Origin: Loxodes magnus
Lineage: Eukaryota; Ciliophora; Karyorelictea; Loxodida; Loxodidae
Length of the DNA stretch: 64,000 nucleotides
NCBI GenBank assembly: GCA_946699065.1
Contig: CAMPDV010000427.1
Coordinates: 186,001-250,000, forward strand
Direction: 5' to 3'
Positions 12,850 to 26,975 of the stretch are shown piece by piece. A model generated the notes under the pieces. The model did not search any database. It saw nothing but the letters and a program-made list of their open reading frames with translations, and had not been told where the DNA came from. Made by a program: the position numbers and the translations under genes. Position 1 is the stretch's first letter; each line of letters begins with the position of its first letter.

Positions 12850-13553
12850 ATGGCACCTAAGAAATAACAGACTTCACCAACTAAATCTAATAAAATTTAG
12901 CAGGATGTAGCCAATCATCCCTCACTTCGTTAGATAGAGATTTAAGAATTAGCAAAAGCTATTGAAGATCTTTATCAATGAACTAATAAATTATCAAAAT
13001 TTATGGAAATTCTTTAATTCGGAAAATTCGAAACTAGGATAAAGAATTAGTTCTTAACTCGCACTAAAAATAAATTTAAGGTAGATTTTACACACAGAAA
13101 AAATAGTAAGAGAAGTTTAAATATCGAAAATATGTAAACCATAACAATCCTAATTACAAAATGACCCAATGGAAATAGAATTACAACCTGTTATAAAATA
13201 TATTCCCTATTGGAAAATAACGAAATACTTGTATTACAAACGTTCAGGATATAAAGTAAGAAATTATTTCCAATTTTAATAAAAATAAAAGTGAATAAAA
13301 TAAATGGTAAGATATATTTGGAATATACTGCACAGGTGAAAACTTACTCTATTGGAAAAAAATACTCCAACCAAGCAAAGAAGCTTCTTATATCTTAAAG
13401 GCGGTAAATGATTTCAATAGAAAATGATTAGGATTCGACCTTTTGGAAAAAATCAAGAAAAATAACCTTGAAGACCCTTACAAATTTGAAGTGGAGACTT
13501 GTTTTTAAACAAAAAGCTAACAAACTAATATGTGACAAGCCAAATAAAGGTGA
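12850..13553 (+). pseudogene. ORF1-like protein, family B (MAPKK type)
   Basis: ATG 12850 (MAPKKQQTSPTKSNKI...) opens about 85 residues in one frame. A frame shift leads to NDPMEIELQPVIKYIPYWKI then YYKRSGYKVRNYF. Another shift leads to the C-terminal part (IFGIYCTGENLLYWKKILQP, RKWLGFDLLEK) ending in TGA 13551-13553. The copies at 26275-26953 (minus) and 55800-56617 share these blocks. The CCHC-like site seen as CWYCKR in the 26-kb copy is degraded here. ORF1 proteins of non-LTR elements bind element RNA; that role is inferred from the zinc-knuckle relatives and the retroelement setting. Two frame breaks indicate decay or sequencing indels. Confidence 0.6.
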
Positions 13554-16500
13554 AGTCATTTTAATATATTATTATTTCTATTATTTAGAAACGACTTGTT
13601 TGGTAAATAGCATGATTAAAAGCAGTATCCATTCATAAATAACTTTAGTAATAAAGAGCGAGATAATCATAGTTATTTAAACTTTTCAATAAAAGGGATT
13701 TTATGCGGAAAGAAAAATAAAATCACTAGTTTATTTTAATCATATTTTTATCCTTCTTCAAATAAATCATATAAACATTAATTTTTTATAATATCTTCTA
13801 AATATTTACGAGATATAAAAGCAAAAAATATAAAGTAGATAATAAATAATCAAAAATTATATTATAAAATAAATCACTAAATTATAGCAAATATTAGAAA
13901 CCATTTATATCAAAATATCATTTTCACATAAAAATTGAAACTTACTATTGAATAAAGTTTATAAACTATTTAAATCAGTTAAATTAAAATTTAAGAAATG
14001 AGATAATTAATTTAGAATATAAAAAGTATCCTTTTAAAATTAAAATATTTAACTCGAAATGGGGGAAATATCTGATTACTTATTAGTAGAGTATAAATTG
14101 AATATTTAATAGTGTGTTATTGAGAAATTAAAGAAATCAAAATATAAAAAAGGATGTCTTTTATACTAAAGAAAAAGGAGTCATTCTATTTTTTTTATAA
14201 TAAAAAATAAATAAATTTTATACTTTTTTAAATGCATTTTTAAGTTAATACTTTATAAATTTAAACTGCTATGTTGAAACTAAAAAGTATAATTATATTA
14301 AATTAGGTAAATAATTTATATCAAAAGAATTAGGATAATTATAATGTCATAAAAATAATTTCTTGCTAATTAGCAATTTTTAATTCGATATTTATCAAAA
14401 AAGTTTCGATATATAAAAAGCATTATAATAAATAAATAAATAATCTAAAGTTATTTTTTCCGCAATAAACATGATTTTATCAAGAAAGCTTTTTAGGTTG
14501 AATTATAAAATAAATAATCATTTTCTCAATAATAAAAATAAATTTATTTCCATTCAATTAAAAATGAAAATTTGATAAATATTATATTAGAAATTGGTTT
14601 AGATAGAAAGATCATTATCTTACCGTTATAAAGAGGAAATAATATTCAATTGATGCTATTAATTCTTAGAATCAAAAGCTTTCATGATCTTTTTTGAAGG
14701 AGAACGGAAGTGTGCATGTAGTTTATTTAAAACTTAAAAATCTATATTTTAAGTTAAAATCATTTGATAAACGTGAAAATTTATAGTATCTCTCTTCAAA
14801 TCAAATGCTTTCCTTTAGATATTTCTAAATTACTTGGTTATTTTAAGCAAAAAAGGTATATTTGCACATTACTCTTTCTTATAATTTTTTATTTTGCTTC
14901 AACTTAAAATTTTACGTTGCAAAATTTAAATGCATGAAATTAAATCTTAATTAAAAAAATGGTGACTAGAAATATTCTTATTCCTTACAATAAAAATCAC
15001 AACATTTTACAAATTTTAGTAATGAAGTCACTGATTTTGCTTAATCATAAAATTAAGAGATGATTACTTTTTCACCATTAAAGCTATTTTTTATAAGAAA
15101 TAGGAAAAGTTAAAATACTATTATAGTATAAATAAACTCTTTAGCTTTATTTTTAATATATATGGAAAATATATTTCAGAATGGTATTGTGATCAAGATT
15201 GAATTTTTTTAATCAAAAAATAAGAATAAAAAATCGCTAAATTATAGAAATAAACTCTTGTTTACAATAATGCTTAAAATTGCTTAATAGTCCGTTACAA
15301 CAAATATAAATTGATCAAAAATCTATTTGGATAAAGTTTCTCAACATCCAATCGATCAAAGAATATTTGCGATGATTTGTATAGAATCTAATAACTAAGA
15401 ATATTCTGTAATAAGGGAATTGAAATATTATTAAGGAACTTTCTTTTAAGTATCAAGTTAATTTTTTTATATAGTCTGCCTGTTTGCACAAGTCTAAAGA
15501 TATTAAACGATCGATATTTGAGCAGAAATCGATTTAACTTTCTGATTTATAAAATATATTACAAATTAGGAAAAATAAGAAGAAGTTCTACATATGATAA
15601 AGTTAAGATTTTGAAATGAATTTTCCAAACGATAATTATATTCAGAGACAGAGGTATAAAAAAATAATTAAATTAAATCCTTTAATTTTTATCATCCTCA
15701 AACTTTTTTCTAAAGTAATGAATTACTTTTTAATAGTTAAGCATTTCGACTAAATGAAATTCCTTTAATCAAGTAAAAGTATATATTGAATTAACATTTG
15801 GGTTAATTTAAATGAATATGAAATTAAAATAAGCAATTTAAAGCCTTGAAAAAAATATGAAGAAAGATACTAAATTAAGATATTTGATTTTAATTAAATT
15901 CTAATAAAAGTTATCTCTATTATCTTTCAAAAAATTGTATATCTTAAAGATAGATTTTGATTATAGATAAATCAAAATATAATTAGGAATTGCAAGATAA
16001 GCAAAAAGAGATATTTAATGGAAGAAATCATAAATTAGTCGCAAAAAATAGAAAAAGATTGAGATCTTTTTAAGACAGTTAGAAAATACTTTAAAAGTAA
16101 ATATAAAAAACTCAATAAATATAAGAATGAGGTATAAAAATTAAATTTATAGGTTATTTTTTTAAACTTAAATAATCTAAATTTCATTATCTATAAATAG
16201 ATTAATTTTTCGGAAAAAAATATTTAACACTTAAAAGTTCAAATAAATAAAAGCTTATTTTTCTATTTATAACAATTAAAATTAAAAATAAAATATTAAA
16301 AGAAAATTTAAATAAAAATAAAAAATAAAAAATAAATTGTTAAAGTTAAATTATATGGGCTTATTATTTCTAAAATCAAATTTTCTTTGAAAAAAATTTG
16401 CATAAAATTAAAGATTCAATAAAAAGTCTAAAGAACAAAATTTAAGAGATATAAAACAATTATAAAACATTTTTAATGCCTTATATTTTAAAATTTATTT

Positions 16501-17989
16501 TCATTTTTCTTATAATTAAAAAAGACATTAAAAAAATGAAATAACTCAAATATTAAATATAAGCAGATAATTAAGTTATAATAATCATAAAAAGAAAGCT
16601 CCTTTTTAATATTTTAAAGTTTTTGTATTGAATTAAACAAAAAAGCAGAGAAAAAAATAAAGTAATCCAAAAACTTGAATCCTTAAAGATATATTAATTA
16701 AATCATATAAGTAAACTAGAAGAGTTAGTGCTAAAGATTTAACGGATTTGGCAATAAAAATATTAGATATTTTATAAAAATGAATTAAAATTAATGAATT
16801 TTAGAAAAAACTTTTGACAAATGCATTATTTTTTTGAAGAACAAATTTTAATAAAAAAAGTGATCCTAATTTAGATTTAATTATTTTTAATATTTCGCGC
16901 CTATTTAAAAAAAAAATTTGAATTTCACTTTAAGAAAATATTGAGTATTGTTGAAATAAATATATAAATCTTTAAGCATTTCTATCATTTTTATATTAAA
17001 GATCAAACAAATTTCTCTTTGAATTTATTTTAGGTATAACTTAACTCTTAAAATAATTTAGACTCACAATTTTATATTAATTTGATATATTAATTAAATA
17101 TATTTAATTTTACTAGAAGCCTTTGAAATAATATGCTGTAACGAAATTTTTCTTACAAATTCAATTTCCTTAATTTTCGATATTTATTTCTTTTTAAATC
17201 ATTTAATTATCCTTATTTTTTAAGAAAAAGTAATATAATACCTTAAATTTTGATAATTTAAACATTTTTTGAAATATAATTTTTCTGATCGTATAATATG
17301 TTTGAATGATAGTAAAAATTATGTGATCTAATATATTAAAATATTTGATTTTCAAAGTTAGATTCCTATGTTAATTTAGTTTATAAAACAAATATTTTGA
17401 TATAATTTTATGATATTAATTACTGGGACAAAATTTTATGTTGGAATAACTCTATTAAAAAGCAAGGTGTTGGTATTATTTCCTTTTATCTAAAAATTTA
17501 TTATATAAACCCATAAAGTGAGAAATTCAATTCGCTGGAAATGGTAAAATTTTTAAATTACATTTTGATTAAAAATGATTTGATAGAAAAAATTAATTTC
17601 TTTTATAGTTAGATTGTCGTTTTAATATTTTATTCAATTTTTTCATAGTAATAATAATAGATTAAGGTGGTACCATCTTTAGTAGGTTCACCACAAATAA
17701 TGATGCTAATATTGTCAAATAATGATTTTATATTGTACAAATAATTATGTTAAAATTGTGTAAATAACTTTCTTATTTTTTCTAGCTATATATTTTTCGA
17801 TTTTTTTAGTTTTAAAATTTAAATATGTTAAATATCCTATTTTTTGATCAAATGTTTACTTTCTGTTGGTTGAGATAAGAGATATTCGGATTTAAGATTT
17901 TTTTCTTATTTTTATTAAAGATTTAAAATATCATGCTTTATAACCAGTTAGTCATTAAGTTTACCACATCCTAGAATTTAATCAATTTA
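13554..17989. other. AT-rich, no gene seen
   Basis: More than 80% A+T with scattered homopolymers. No frame on either strand reads as a sustained protein. A weak TTCGCTGG match near 17530 resembles the core of the dispersed repeat below. Confidence 0.5.
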
Positions 17990-18240
17990 AAACTAGTTAA
18001 TTATTCAGTACGAGTCAAGACTAGTTATTATAGTTCCTAAAATTAAACTTATAAAGTTGAATTTAATTCGTTGGGAAGTTTCGCTGAAGTTGAAAAAGAT
18101 CTGATTAATTGCTCCAAAAAAATAAAATAAGAGAGTTATGTAAAAATTTCTAGATTGACTATCCAAATCTACTTACCTATTCAAAGTAAAAAATATTAAT
18201 TATTTTCAAAAAATGAATCATATAATACTAATTCTAGCAT
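17990..18240. repeat. dispersed repeat, copy 1 (TTCGTTGGG core)
   Basis: About 250 bp with AATTATTCAGTAC, then AAAGTTGAAT, the core TTCGTTGGGAA at 18067-18077, and a tail AATTATTTTCAAAAAATGAA followed by TATAATAC. Copies 2 and 3 are at 22890-23130 and 30500-30690. No coding potential. It could be a short non-autonomous element or a structured RNA. Confidence 0.6.
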
Positions 18241-19954
18241 CGTATGCAAATATTTATAAGTTAGAATAATAATTTATTTTTTACGAAATTCCCTCATAAT
18301 AATAGAGAAAACTAAATAGAAAAACTTAAAATTGAAAACATTAAAATGGCTTTAGTTCTAAAATGAGCTAACTATAAAAATTAGAATTAAAGTATATAAT
18401 AAATATAGGTTTAAACAACTATAAACCTAAATTGCTTTCTTAGTTTAAAATTCTTTAGAGAAAATTAATCAACTTTAAACTATCAGAAATTATTATTATT
18501 TTACTACTTTAGATTTATTAGTCTAAATTAAAGAGATTTAAAATAAAATATCGTTAATTAATGATAAATAATTAGATGATATTTATTAAATCGATAATAT
18601 TTAATATTAATGCTAAATATACTTAACCTTGAAATTTAAAATTATTCTTAGTATAAATATAATTATTAAAAATGCTAAGATGAAATAATTTAAGTTAAAA
18701 GGAATTTAAAGAAACTAGAAAAATAAGATAGAATTTGAAGTGTGAATTTATTATCATAGTTCTTTCCTATTAAACCTGTTCTTTAGTCACCTTTCTCTTA
18801 ATTTTGACCTATTTTAAAGTATTAATTTCTTAGATTAGTAGTTCTTTGATTGTTTCGCTTAATCTCTATTTAATGAAAAATCTTTTGCTTTCTGTTTTTT
18901 ATTGTGATATGATTTTCATTTTTATTTTGAACCAAAATTTATATTTTCAAGTCTATCTTTATTCTTACGGCATTGTCTTCTATTTAATTAAGTATTTAAA
19001 TATGCTAGTCTTAAACTAAATTTACATAATTAATTTACTATTCCCAGTTTTTCTGTTTCACAGTTAAAATTAAATTTTTCAAAATTATATAAATATACTA
19101 AAAGTATTAAATAGATATCAAAATTGATAACAATACTGATTAATTTAAAGAACTATCTTTCACTAATTAAGATTTGATAAATGATCAAAAATCGATGCGA
19201 AAAGAATATAAGAGAATAAATAGTTAAAATTAAGAAATTAATTTATATAAGTTTATTTAGTAATAAAATTAAGAAAAGAAATGTAGACTTAATAAAAAGT
19301 AAATTGGAATACATTCATTTTAACCTAAAAGTACTAAATCTATATCATATGAAACTATTCGTTTGGAGTTAGATTTGTAAAAATGATAACATATTTTTAA
19401 ATTAAATTAAATTAATCTTATCGTAAAAAAAGAATCTTCAATAATAGCAGTTTAATTGAAATATAATTTAAATTATTTTGAATAAAAAGAAATTCTTTTG
19501 AATAATTAAAAGATTCATATGGTCAAATTTGATGGAAAAAAGAATGAGATGATTCATTAAAAAAATCGCAAAATGTGAATAAAAAAATAAATTTAAAGCA
19601 AATTAAAAAATCAATAATTGAGAAATACAGCATTAATTAGAAAGATATTTAATCTAGCATATCCTAAATTTCCATGCAAAAATAAAAATATTACAGTTAG
19701 ATGCTTATAAACGAGATTAAATATAGAGAATTTAAAATAATAGAACAAAAGAATATAAAAATAAAGCATAATTCTAGATTAGTTTTTAAATTGAATATTT
19801 CTAAGTTTTTTATGTTTAAAATATTTAATTATAGAAGAAAAGGGTTTTTTATAAAGTTTATAATAAAATATTATTAGTTTCATTTAAAATTTTTTCATCT
19901 TAATAAATAAAAAAATAATGCAATATCTTGAATATAGATTATTCATAAAAAAAT
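18241..19954. other. AT-rich, no gene seen
   Basis: Low-complexity A+T sequence; no convincing frame. Confidence 0.5.
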
Positions 19955-21190
19955 ATGGCAGAAAGAATTAACATGACAAGAAGTATATTTATAAATGTAT
20001 TTGTTGCTTCTTTCTTTTTTATTTTCTTTTTGCTTCCTATTGATTAGGAATTTCTTAAGAGAAAGATAGTAATTTTTTAGTATAAATGAATTATGATTAT
20101 CATAAGATTGGAAACGAAAGTGAAGGAGAAAATCTTAGCCAATATCCAAAAAATTATTTTGCTTGAATAATTCTTAATAAATTATATTGATTCTTTATTT
20201 TTCCTTGATTTTGACTTCTTAAACAGTTTTAATTTGAGATTTTCTCACTAGAAAAGCTGAGCTTATAGTTTAAAAGGTTACTAAAAATGCTTTGCTTATT
20301 CAAGCCTTGATATAAGTCAATTCTTTAATAAATTCTGTTTGGAGTTTTATTACACGATAGATTAGATGAAAAATTGGTTGAAAAATATAAAAATCCTAAT
20401 TTTAAACTAATTGCTGTAATTAACCTCTTATAACTATTATTACCAAATAAATAAAAACTTTTGGTTTAAGTTTGTTTATTACTTTGACATTAAGATCTGA
20501 ATTAAGTAATATATAAAGATGATTCTGATGTTACTTTCATAAAGAATCAAACTGAACTTTTCCATAATAGAAATGAAAAAGTTTTATTTCCTTCTTCTAA
20601 GAAAGCTGAATTAGTTTTGAATTTAAGATTAATATAATAAATTTGCTACTGATCAAAATCCTTATAATAACAGAACAACATATGCAATAAACATACTAGC
20701 TGATAAAAGAGAATTTAGTTACTCCATTTTTACATAATAAGCAAGATTTCTTTGTAGGATTTAAAAAGAGAATCCAAAAAAAATTTGCGATTTTTAAGCT
20801 CACAATCATGAATCATAGGAAATTGCTGAAAATATTCAAATTTAAGATCTTTGATTTGAGAAAAATCTTAGCCACTCTTTAAAAACAAAAGTAAAACATA
20901 GTGAATTAGGAGAAGGATAAATTTTCTTAAGAGAATATTATTTAGTCAATAGACAAAGAAAAGCAACATATAACTAATTCTATGTTAAACAATAAAAAAT
21001 CTTTAATCAAAAGAACAAATTTAATAAAATAAAATTTCAGATAAAGATCTAAAATTTAGTTTAGAAAACTAATCTGGAGATTATCTATCTTCAAAGAGGT
21101 CAAAGTTAATATTTAGATAATCAACAATAAAGTAATATTTTTATATTTATTTTAGATCATAAACTAATTATGCATATTTTTGATTTTTAA
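19955..21190 (+). CDS. unrecognised protein with hydrophobic N-terminus, frame uncertain
   Basis: ATG 19955 starts MAERINMTRSIFINVFVASF followed by FFIFFLLP, which looks like a signal peptide or membrane anchor. The frame remains open for about 400 codons when TGA is Trp. A downstream block at about 20520-20640 reads better in another frame (KDDSDVTFIKNQTELFHNRN). The block at 20640-21000 reads well in the first frame (NPYNNRTTYAINILADKREF). The gene therefore has frame breaks or unrecognised short introns. The product would be membrane-bound or secreted; no family was recognised. Confidence 0.4.
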
Positions 21191-22889
21191 TACCATTTTT
21201 TTAAATAATAGTAGCAATAATAAATTTAATAAATCTTAAAAGATTTAATTAAAACGGGAAGTGTTTTAAAATTTGCTTGGTTATAAAATTGAAAATATTT
21301 ACGAAAAACATAATTTTGAAAAATTAAAAATAATGATAGGAAGATTTTAAACTCATTTTTAACATTTATAAAATCGTTCTAAAATCAATGTGAAAATGAT
21401 TAAAGATTAATTCATATCGATAATTTGTAAAATCTTTAGACATATTGATAAATTTTTTTAAATTTAAGTAAGTTAAATATTATAATGTTTGAGTTATAAA
21501 AATCCAATTATTAATTTTATAAAATTATGAATTTCTCTTAGCTTGCATGTATTTTTAATTCTTAAAAATTCACAAAAGTTTTAAACTGTAATAAGCCTTC
21601 TTAAATTATATTTACTTTTCTAAAAGATTAAATTTTAACTTAGAGTCAAAATTATTTATCTTAAATACAAAATTAATATAAAAATATTTTATTTTGATAT
21701 TTTATCATTTTAGTTTAAAAAAGTATTTTTAATTTTTATTTCATTCTTAGTATTTCATGCTTGATTTAAATATTCTAAACTCTTTTAAGATATTGTAATA
21801 GTTTTTAATATCATTTCCTTCAAAAATTTTAATTATTTTATTACTGAACCATCCTTAGTTCTTTCTTTTTATTTATATTTTACTATTTTATTGATTAGCT
21901 ATTACTCTTCTTAGTTTTCTAAAATTAGATTTGAGCAAAATAGCTTTGGTAATCTTAACAACTTATTACTAATTTTAAGTTCTTTAAATCTCAGGTTTTT
22001 TTAATTTTGCTTTAAATCATTTTTTAGTTAGATCTTCCCTCTCTTTATTAATGCTACAAGTTCATTTCTTATATCGTTTTTATAAATAAACTTAATTTAT
22101 TTTTTTAGCAATAAGGCTATCTTTTTCTAATGTTTTTTTGTAAGTCTGGGTTTATAATACTACTTGAAAAAATAAATTCCTTTTCCTGATTTAAAATTAC
22201 AAGATTAGTCAATTTACTAATATTCTCTTAAAAATGTATTTCCTAATCTCTATGATAATGGTAGAATTAAAATTTATCTGAACAAATTGAATAAACAAAA
22301 TGATCATTTTTATAGCTATAATACTTTCTTATTTTACTCACACATTGAAATGCTTATTCTTTTTATTAGTGCTAATAGTTAAAATTATTTAAAGTCTTTT
22401 TTAAGAAATTTGGTCAAAAATTCAAAAGCTAAATATTTATTGATACTTTAGGATATTAGAACATCTTAAAGAATGTGAGAAAAGATTATTTGTAACTGTA
22501 AATTTTCAATTAGATGATTAAAAGTAAGATCAAGTAAATAAAAGAAGCAACCATCAAATTACTATATCACTATAATTTCTTTCTTATTTTTTATTATGAA
22601 AGTAAGAAAATGTTGCTTTAGAAATAAGTTAGCTATATAATAAACTTTATAAAGACAGATATATTATACTTTTTATTAGTTAATATTTATTATAATTATA
22701 CATACAAAAAGGCTTAAAGTAATAAGCTATTCAATTATGTACATAAGATAAACTAAAAAGGAACATGACTGCAAATCTTATAATATTTACTTTAATTAAA
22801 AATAAACAGTTTCTTACAAAAAGAAAATTTACGCATTTAATTGCTCAGTAAATTAAATCCTTAAATTTGAGATTTTAAGCTTACTATTT
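21191..22889. other. AT-rich, no gene seen
   Basis: No sustained protein-like frame on either strand. Confidence 0.45.
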
Positions 22890-23130
22890 AATTATTCAGT
22901 ACAATGAATCAAAACTTGTGGCTTATAATCTCTAAATTTAAACAAAAAAAGTTGAATTTTTTTCGTTGGGAAATATCTATCCAGTATAAAAGAAAAAATT
23001 AAGAGGTTCCAAAAACTATAAAATCTATAGATTGGCTATAAAATTTTCTAAATTAGTTAAAAAAAGATAATTTTTTCGAATTAACTCCTTAATTATTTTC
23101 GAAAAAATGCCTTATATAATACATATTCTA
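22890..23130. repeat. dispersed repeat, copy 2 (TTCGTTGGG core)
   Basis: Shares with copy 1 the series AATTATTCAGTAC, AAAAGTTGAATTT, core TTTCGTTGGG at 22961-22970, AATTATTTTCGAAAAAATG and TATATAATAC, in the same order and similar spacing. Confidence 0.6.
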
Positions 23131-23748
23131 ATAACAAAAAAAATTAATATACTAAGTAAAAATTTTATTATGTGCATCTTTCTCTAAAAATTGTACAAAA
23201 AGATAACAGAAATAAATTAAATATAATTTAATATTATAAAGTATTAAATTTTTATTTTTTAAATAGAAGATTGAAATAAAAAAGTAATATTAAAATTAAA
23301 TTATAATCATTTTAATAGACTTAAATAAAATAATTTAACATTTATATTTTGATAAAAGTTAAAATCCAAAAAAATATTATTTTACTTTAAAAAAGAAAAT
23401 ACATTTTTTAAATAAAAAAATATCTTGAAGCTATAAATTTACAACAATTAATAGCAAGCATGTTTTTTTAATTATAATTCTAAGCATCAAAAATCTTCCT
23501 TAAGATTATTTTGGTCAAATAATTTTCGTTAAACTTTTATATTTTTCATTGAAATGAAAATGAAAATGAAATTTTTTCTGAATATTTTTCATTAAATTGA
23601 TAAAACTTAACTTTAATCTTTTTTTAGTTATAAACGTAATTTATTAATAAAAATATAAATCCATTGAATTTTCTATCACTATTCATAAAAAAAAAGTTAT
23701 ACATTGAAATTTTAAGCTATATAATATTTAAAATTTAATTATAAAAAT

Positions 23749-24420
23749 ATGAAATTGAAATTAATTAATTTAAATACAATCAATTACTATAAAATCGAAG
23801 TAAAAGAAATCAATGACTTAAATGATAAAAATTTAGACAAATATTTAGACGAATAAATAAAAAAATAATTATTTAAAAAACAATAAAAAGAACTAAGTGA
23901 AAAAAATTAAAGAATAAAACAAAATTATTACATCAAAAATTATTCAAAGACAATTCAAATAATAAGAGATATTAAAAAAAATTTAATAATAAATTTAAAA
24001 CAGAAAAAAAATTAAAGAAAGAAAAATAATATACAAATTAGCATCTAATTACTATTCTTTAAACAAAATCTGTAAGAAAGACATATAGACTAAGAAGAAT
24101 TAAAATGCATATGAAGAAGACTAGATACTTTTGAACATATATTTAAATGCAAGAACTACATCAGAACAATAACCAAACTATAAAATTAAAATCAAAGGTT
24201 ATTAAAGAAATAAAAAATCGAAAATCAAAATAATGAAATAACAGCAAAAGAACTGCTTGAATATAATCAATTTAAAATAAACAAAATAACAAAATAGAAT
24301 TAATAAAAATAAAAAAATTGACTTAATAATAAAAAACGCCTGAAAGCAAATAGAAAAAAAATGGAACCAATCAGAATCAAATATAAAATTAAACATTAAT
24401 GAAAATCAAGATTAATGAGT
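23749..24420 (+). pseudogene. non-LTR retrotransposon C-terminal fragment with zinc finger
   Basis: ATG 23749 opens about 220 codons with two TGA read as Trp. The key match is LKCIWRRLDTFEHIFKC, aligned with FCKCDGKDTFRHIFEC of the 30-kb element and CSWGDLDTFKHIPTC at 45.9 kb: the Cys/His cluster after the RT domain of LINE-type elements. Upstream, KNYSKTIQIIRDIKKN corresponds to the KNYTKLNKQYKKEI segment. No RT core is present, so this is a truncated copy. The 64-residue hydrophobic minus-strand standard-code ORF at 24202-24396 is a shadow. Confidence 0.6.
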
Positions 24421-26274
24421 AGAGTAAAAAACATTCGTATAGCTTTTTAGCAAACAATTTCTTTCATTAGTTAATTAAAGAACCAATCTTAAAGAACTTT
24501 TATTTAGATCTAAATAATTATCTATCTTTAGATAATGTAACTTCTATAATTATGTTTAAGATTTTCATTTTAAAAAGTTTTACAATAAAAACAGAAAATA
24601 TAGAAGAAAAAACCCAGATGAAGATGATTGAAAATTTTTTTAAGTTAAGCAAGAAAATTATAATATAAATTATAAATAAAAATACTATCTGAAAAAAGAA
24701 AAGAATTTTTAAAAAAAGATAACTAATAAAAAAATTACCGAAAATTATAAAAATATTAAATAAAATTTAAAGAATTAAAAAATTTCTTAATTCAAACTTG
24801 AAAAAAACTATTAATATAGAAAAAATTTAATTTATTTTTTAAATATTTTTTGGAAAGAAAAAAAATAAAAACTGAAGTAAAATAAAATTAAAAATCTATA
24901 AAAAAAACTAAAAAAGAAAATTTATTTTTTAATTTAGAAATAAGATATTAAACTTCATCATAATTTTTATATGAAGGTAAAGATTATTATATTAAAGATT
25001 TATTAATCAAAAATCGAAACACAGTCTCTAGAAAAAGTCATAATTAAATATTATTTTAGAGAAATAAATTTATTTTAGAGCAAGAATGAAATAATCTTAC
25101 ATCTTCATAAATTATGAATAGTAAATTGCCAAATAAAATATTAGCAAACATTTATTAATAAAAGTAAATGCTTTATAAAGTTAAATATATGAAATCATTT
25201 TCATAATTTAGACGTTATATCTAATTAATTATAAAATTTGCCTGGTAAAAATTATTAATATCATTATTTTAAAAGATCTAAGTAAAACTTTATTTTAAGT
25301 ATTTTCAGTTTAAAAATTATTCGTTTTTTTATTTTAACAATACTCTTGTTATTTTTTTATTTTTTTCTTAAAAATTTTAAGAAATTTCTAGTCCCATTAA
25401 AAGCTATTTTATAATTTTAAAAATAAATTTGATAAATTTTATTATCTTTTTTTTATTTTAAAACTTATTTAACACTTCTTTAATTATAAAATTTTTTTTT
25501 AATTTAATAAATTTTTTTAAAAATATTCGTTTTTTTTTAATATTTTTTTAATCTAAATTAAAATTTTACGTTATATTGAATAAAAATGTACTTTGTTAAT
25601 TTAATTATGTAGTAATTGTAAAATTATTTAGCTCTTATTTTTTTAATTTTTTAGAATTAACTTTCATACGAAATTAAAATTTTATGCACATTAAACTCTA
25701 TAATCTATGACTTTTAACTTTAAATAGTTGTATTTAAATAAAATGATTTTATTTATTAAATCGTTTTAAGTTGACTTTAACAAAAATTGAAAATAAGGAA
25801 TTATAGTTATAGTTATAATTATTAGTATCATTTATGCTTTTTTCTTGCTTAGAAAAAATTTATTGTAATCTTTATTATAAAAATTAATTAAATAAATATT
25901 AATTTAAGTAGATTGATAATCTAATTATAAATCTTTTATATTTTTTGAGCATTTTAGTTTTAAGATTCTACTGTTATCTTTAGTTGTTTTGAGAAATTTT
26001 TCATTTATTTGTGCTTTTTCTTTTAAATAATCTTTAAATAATTATATTATGTTGACAAGCATTTCCTTATTACAACTCTTACTTTGAAAAATTTTGAGTG
26101 AATCTTTCTTGCTTTTATTTCAATCTTTATCTGTTAAAAAATGGTTAAAACAAAAAAATTTAAAAGATGATGATGCCACCGGTCTGCTAATATTAATTCA
26201 TAAATTATACTTCATTAATTATTTATTTATTAATTAATTTATTTATTTATGTGATTTCACCTTTATTTGGTTAA
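24421..26274. other. AT-rich, no gene seen
   Basis: Includes long poly-A and poly-T tracts (around 24.7-24.9 and 25.3-25.6 kb). No protein-like frame. Confidence 0.5.
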
Positions 26275-26953
26275 TCACAAATCAAAAGTTTAATGTTAAA
26301 TAAAAGAGACTTCATATTTTCTTGGAACTTGCTTATCATAAGTTCTAAGGATTTTTAATTTGTTTTTTATTAGATTTTCCAATAAGTCGATTCCCATTCA
26401 TTTCTTTTTAAATTTGTTAATTGCACACTATATTTTTCGAGCTTCTTTGTTTAACTTGATTATTTTTTTCATGTAGAGTTTACCTTCTTGATTGCAATAA
26501 ACCCTGAAAATATTTTCCCATTAATTTTTTACTATTTTCTTTTATTTTCATTAAAATTGGAAGTAGTTTCTAACTTTGTACTCTGGTCGCTTGCAGTATC
26601 AACATCTCATTATTTTCCTATAGGGAATATACTTTGTTGTAGACTGTTGCTCTACATCCATCGGATCATTCATCTACATTTTTTACAGAAATATGCTTTC
26701 AGTTAGCTCTGCGAATTGGCTAAATTTAGTTTCTAATTATTCTATCCTGATAATTCCTAGCTATTTCTTTTAAATTTTTTTTCTTATGAGTTAATTATCA
26801 GGTGTACAATTTTTCTTTCAAGTTCTTGCATAGTTCTTAAAAGTTTAAAATTTTCTAATTGCATGACTTGGAGTTCTTAAAGTATTTTTATTAATCGCAA
26901 CTTGACTAAGATGATTCCTTTTGAATAGAGATTTTTTGCAAGTAATTTTCCAT
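26275..26953 (-). pseudogene. ORF1-like protein, family B
   Basis: The minus strand from ATG 26953 contains a coiled-coil stretch (LQELQVMQLENFKLLRTMQE), then NDPMDVEQQSTTKYIPYRKI and RCWYCKRPEYKVRNYF. A C-terminal block follows (YCNQEGKLYMKKIIKLNKEA, KKKWMGIDLLENL, RKYEV) and ends at TGA 26277-26275. It aligns with the 13-kb copy throughout. TGA is Trp at a shared position (KKW[M/L]G[I/F]DLLE) in both. The CCHC site keeps only CxxC; the His and last Cys are Tyr. At least one frame break separates the N-terminal part. The start lies only 22 bp from the divergent retrotransposon fragment at 26976. Confidence 0.65.
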
Positions 26954-26975
26954 TTTTTATTAATAATAATAATAT

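Noticed and set aside
24202-24396. 64-residue hydrophobic minus-strand ORF resembling a membrane protein
   Set aside because: Antisense shadow of the Lys/Asn/Gln-rich retroelement fragment on the plus strand.
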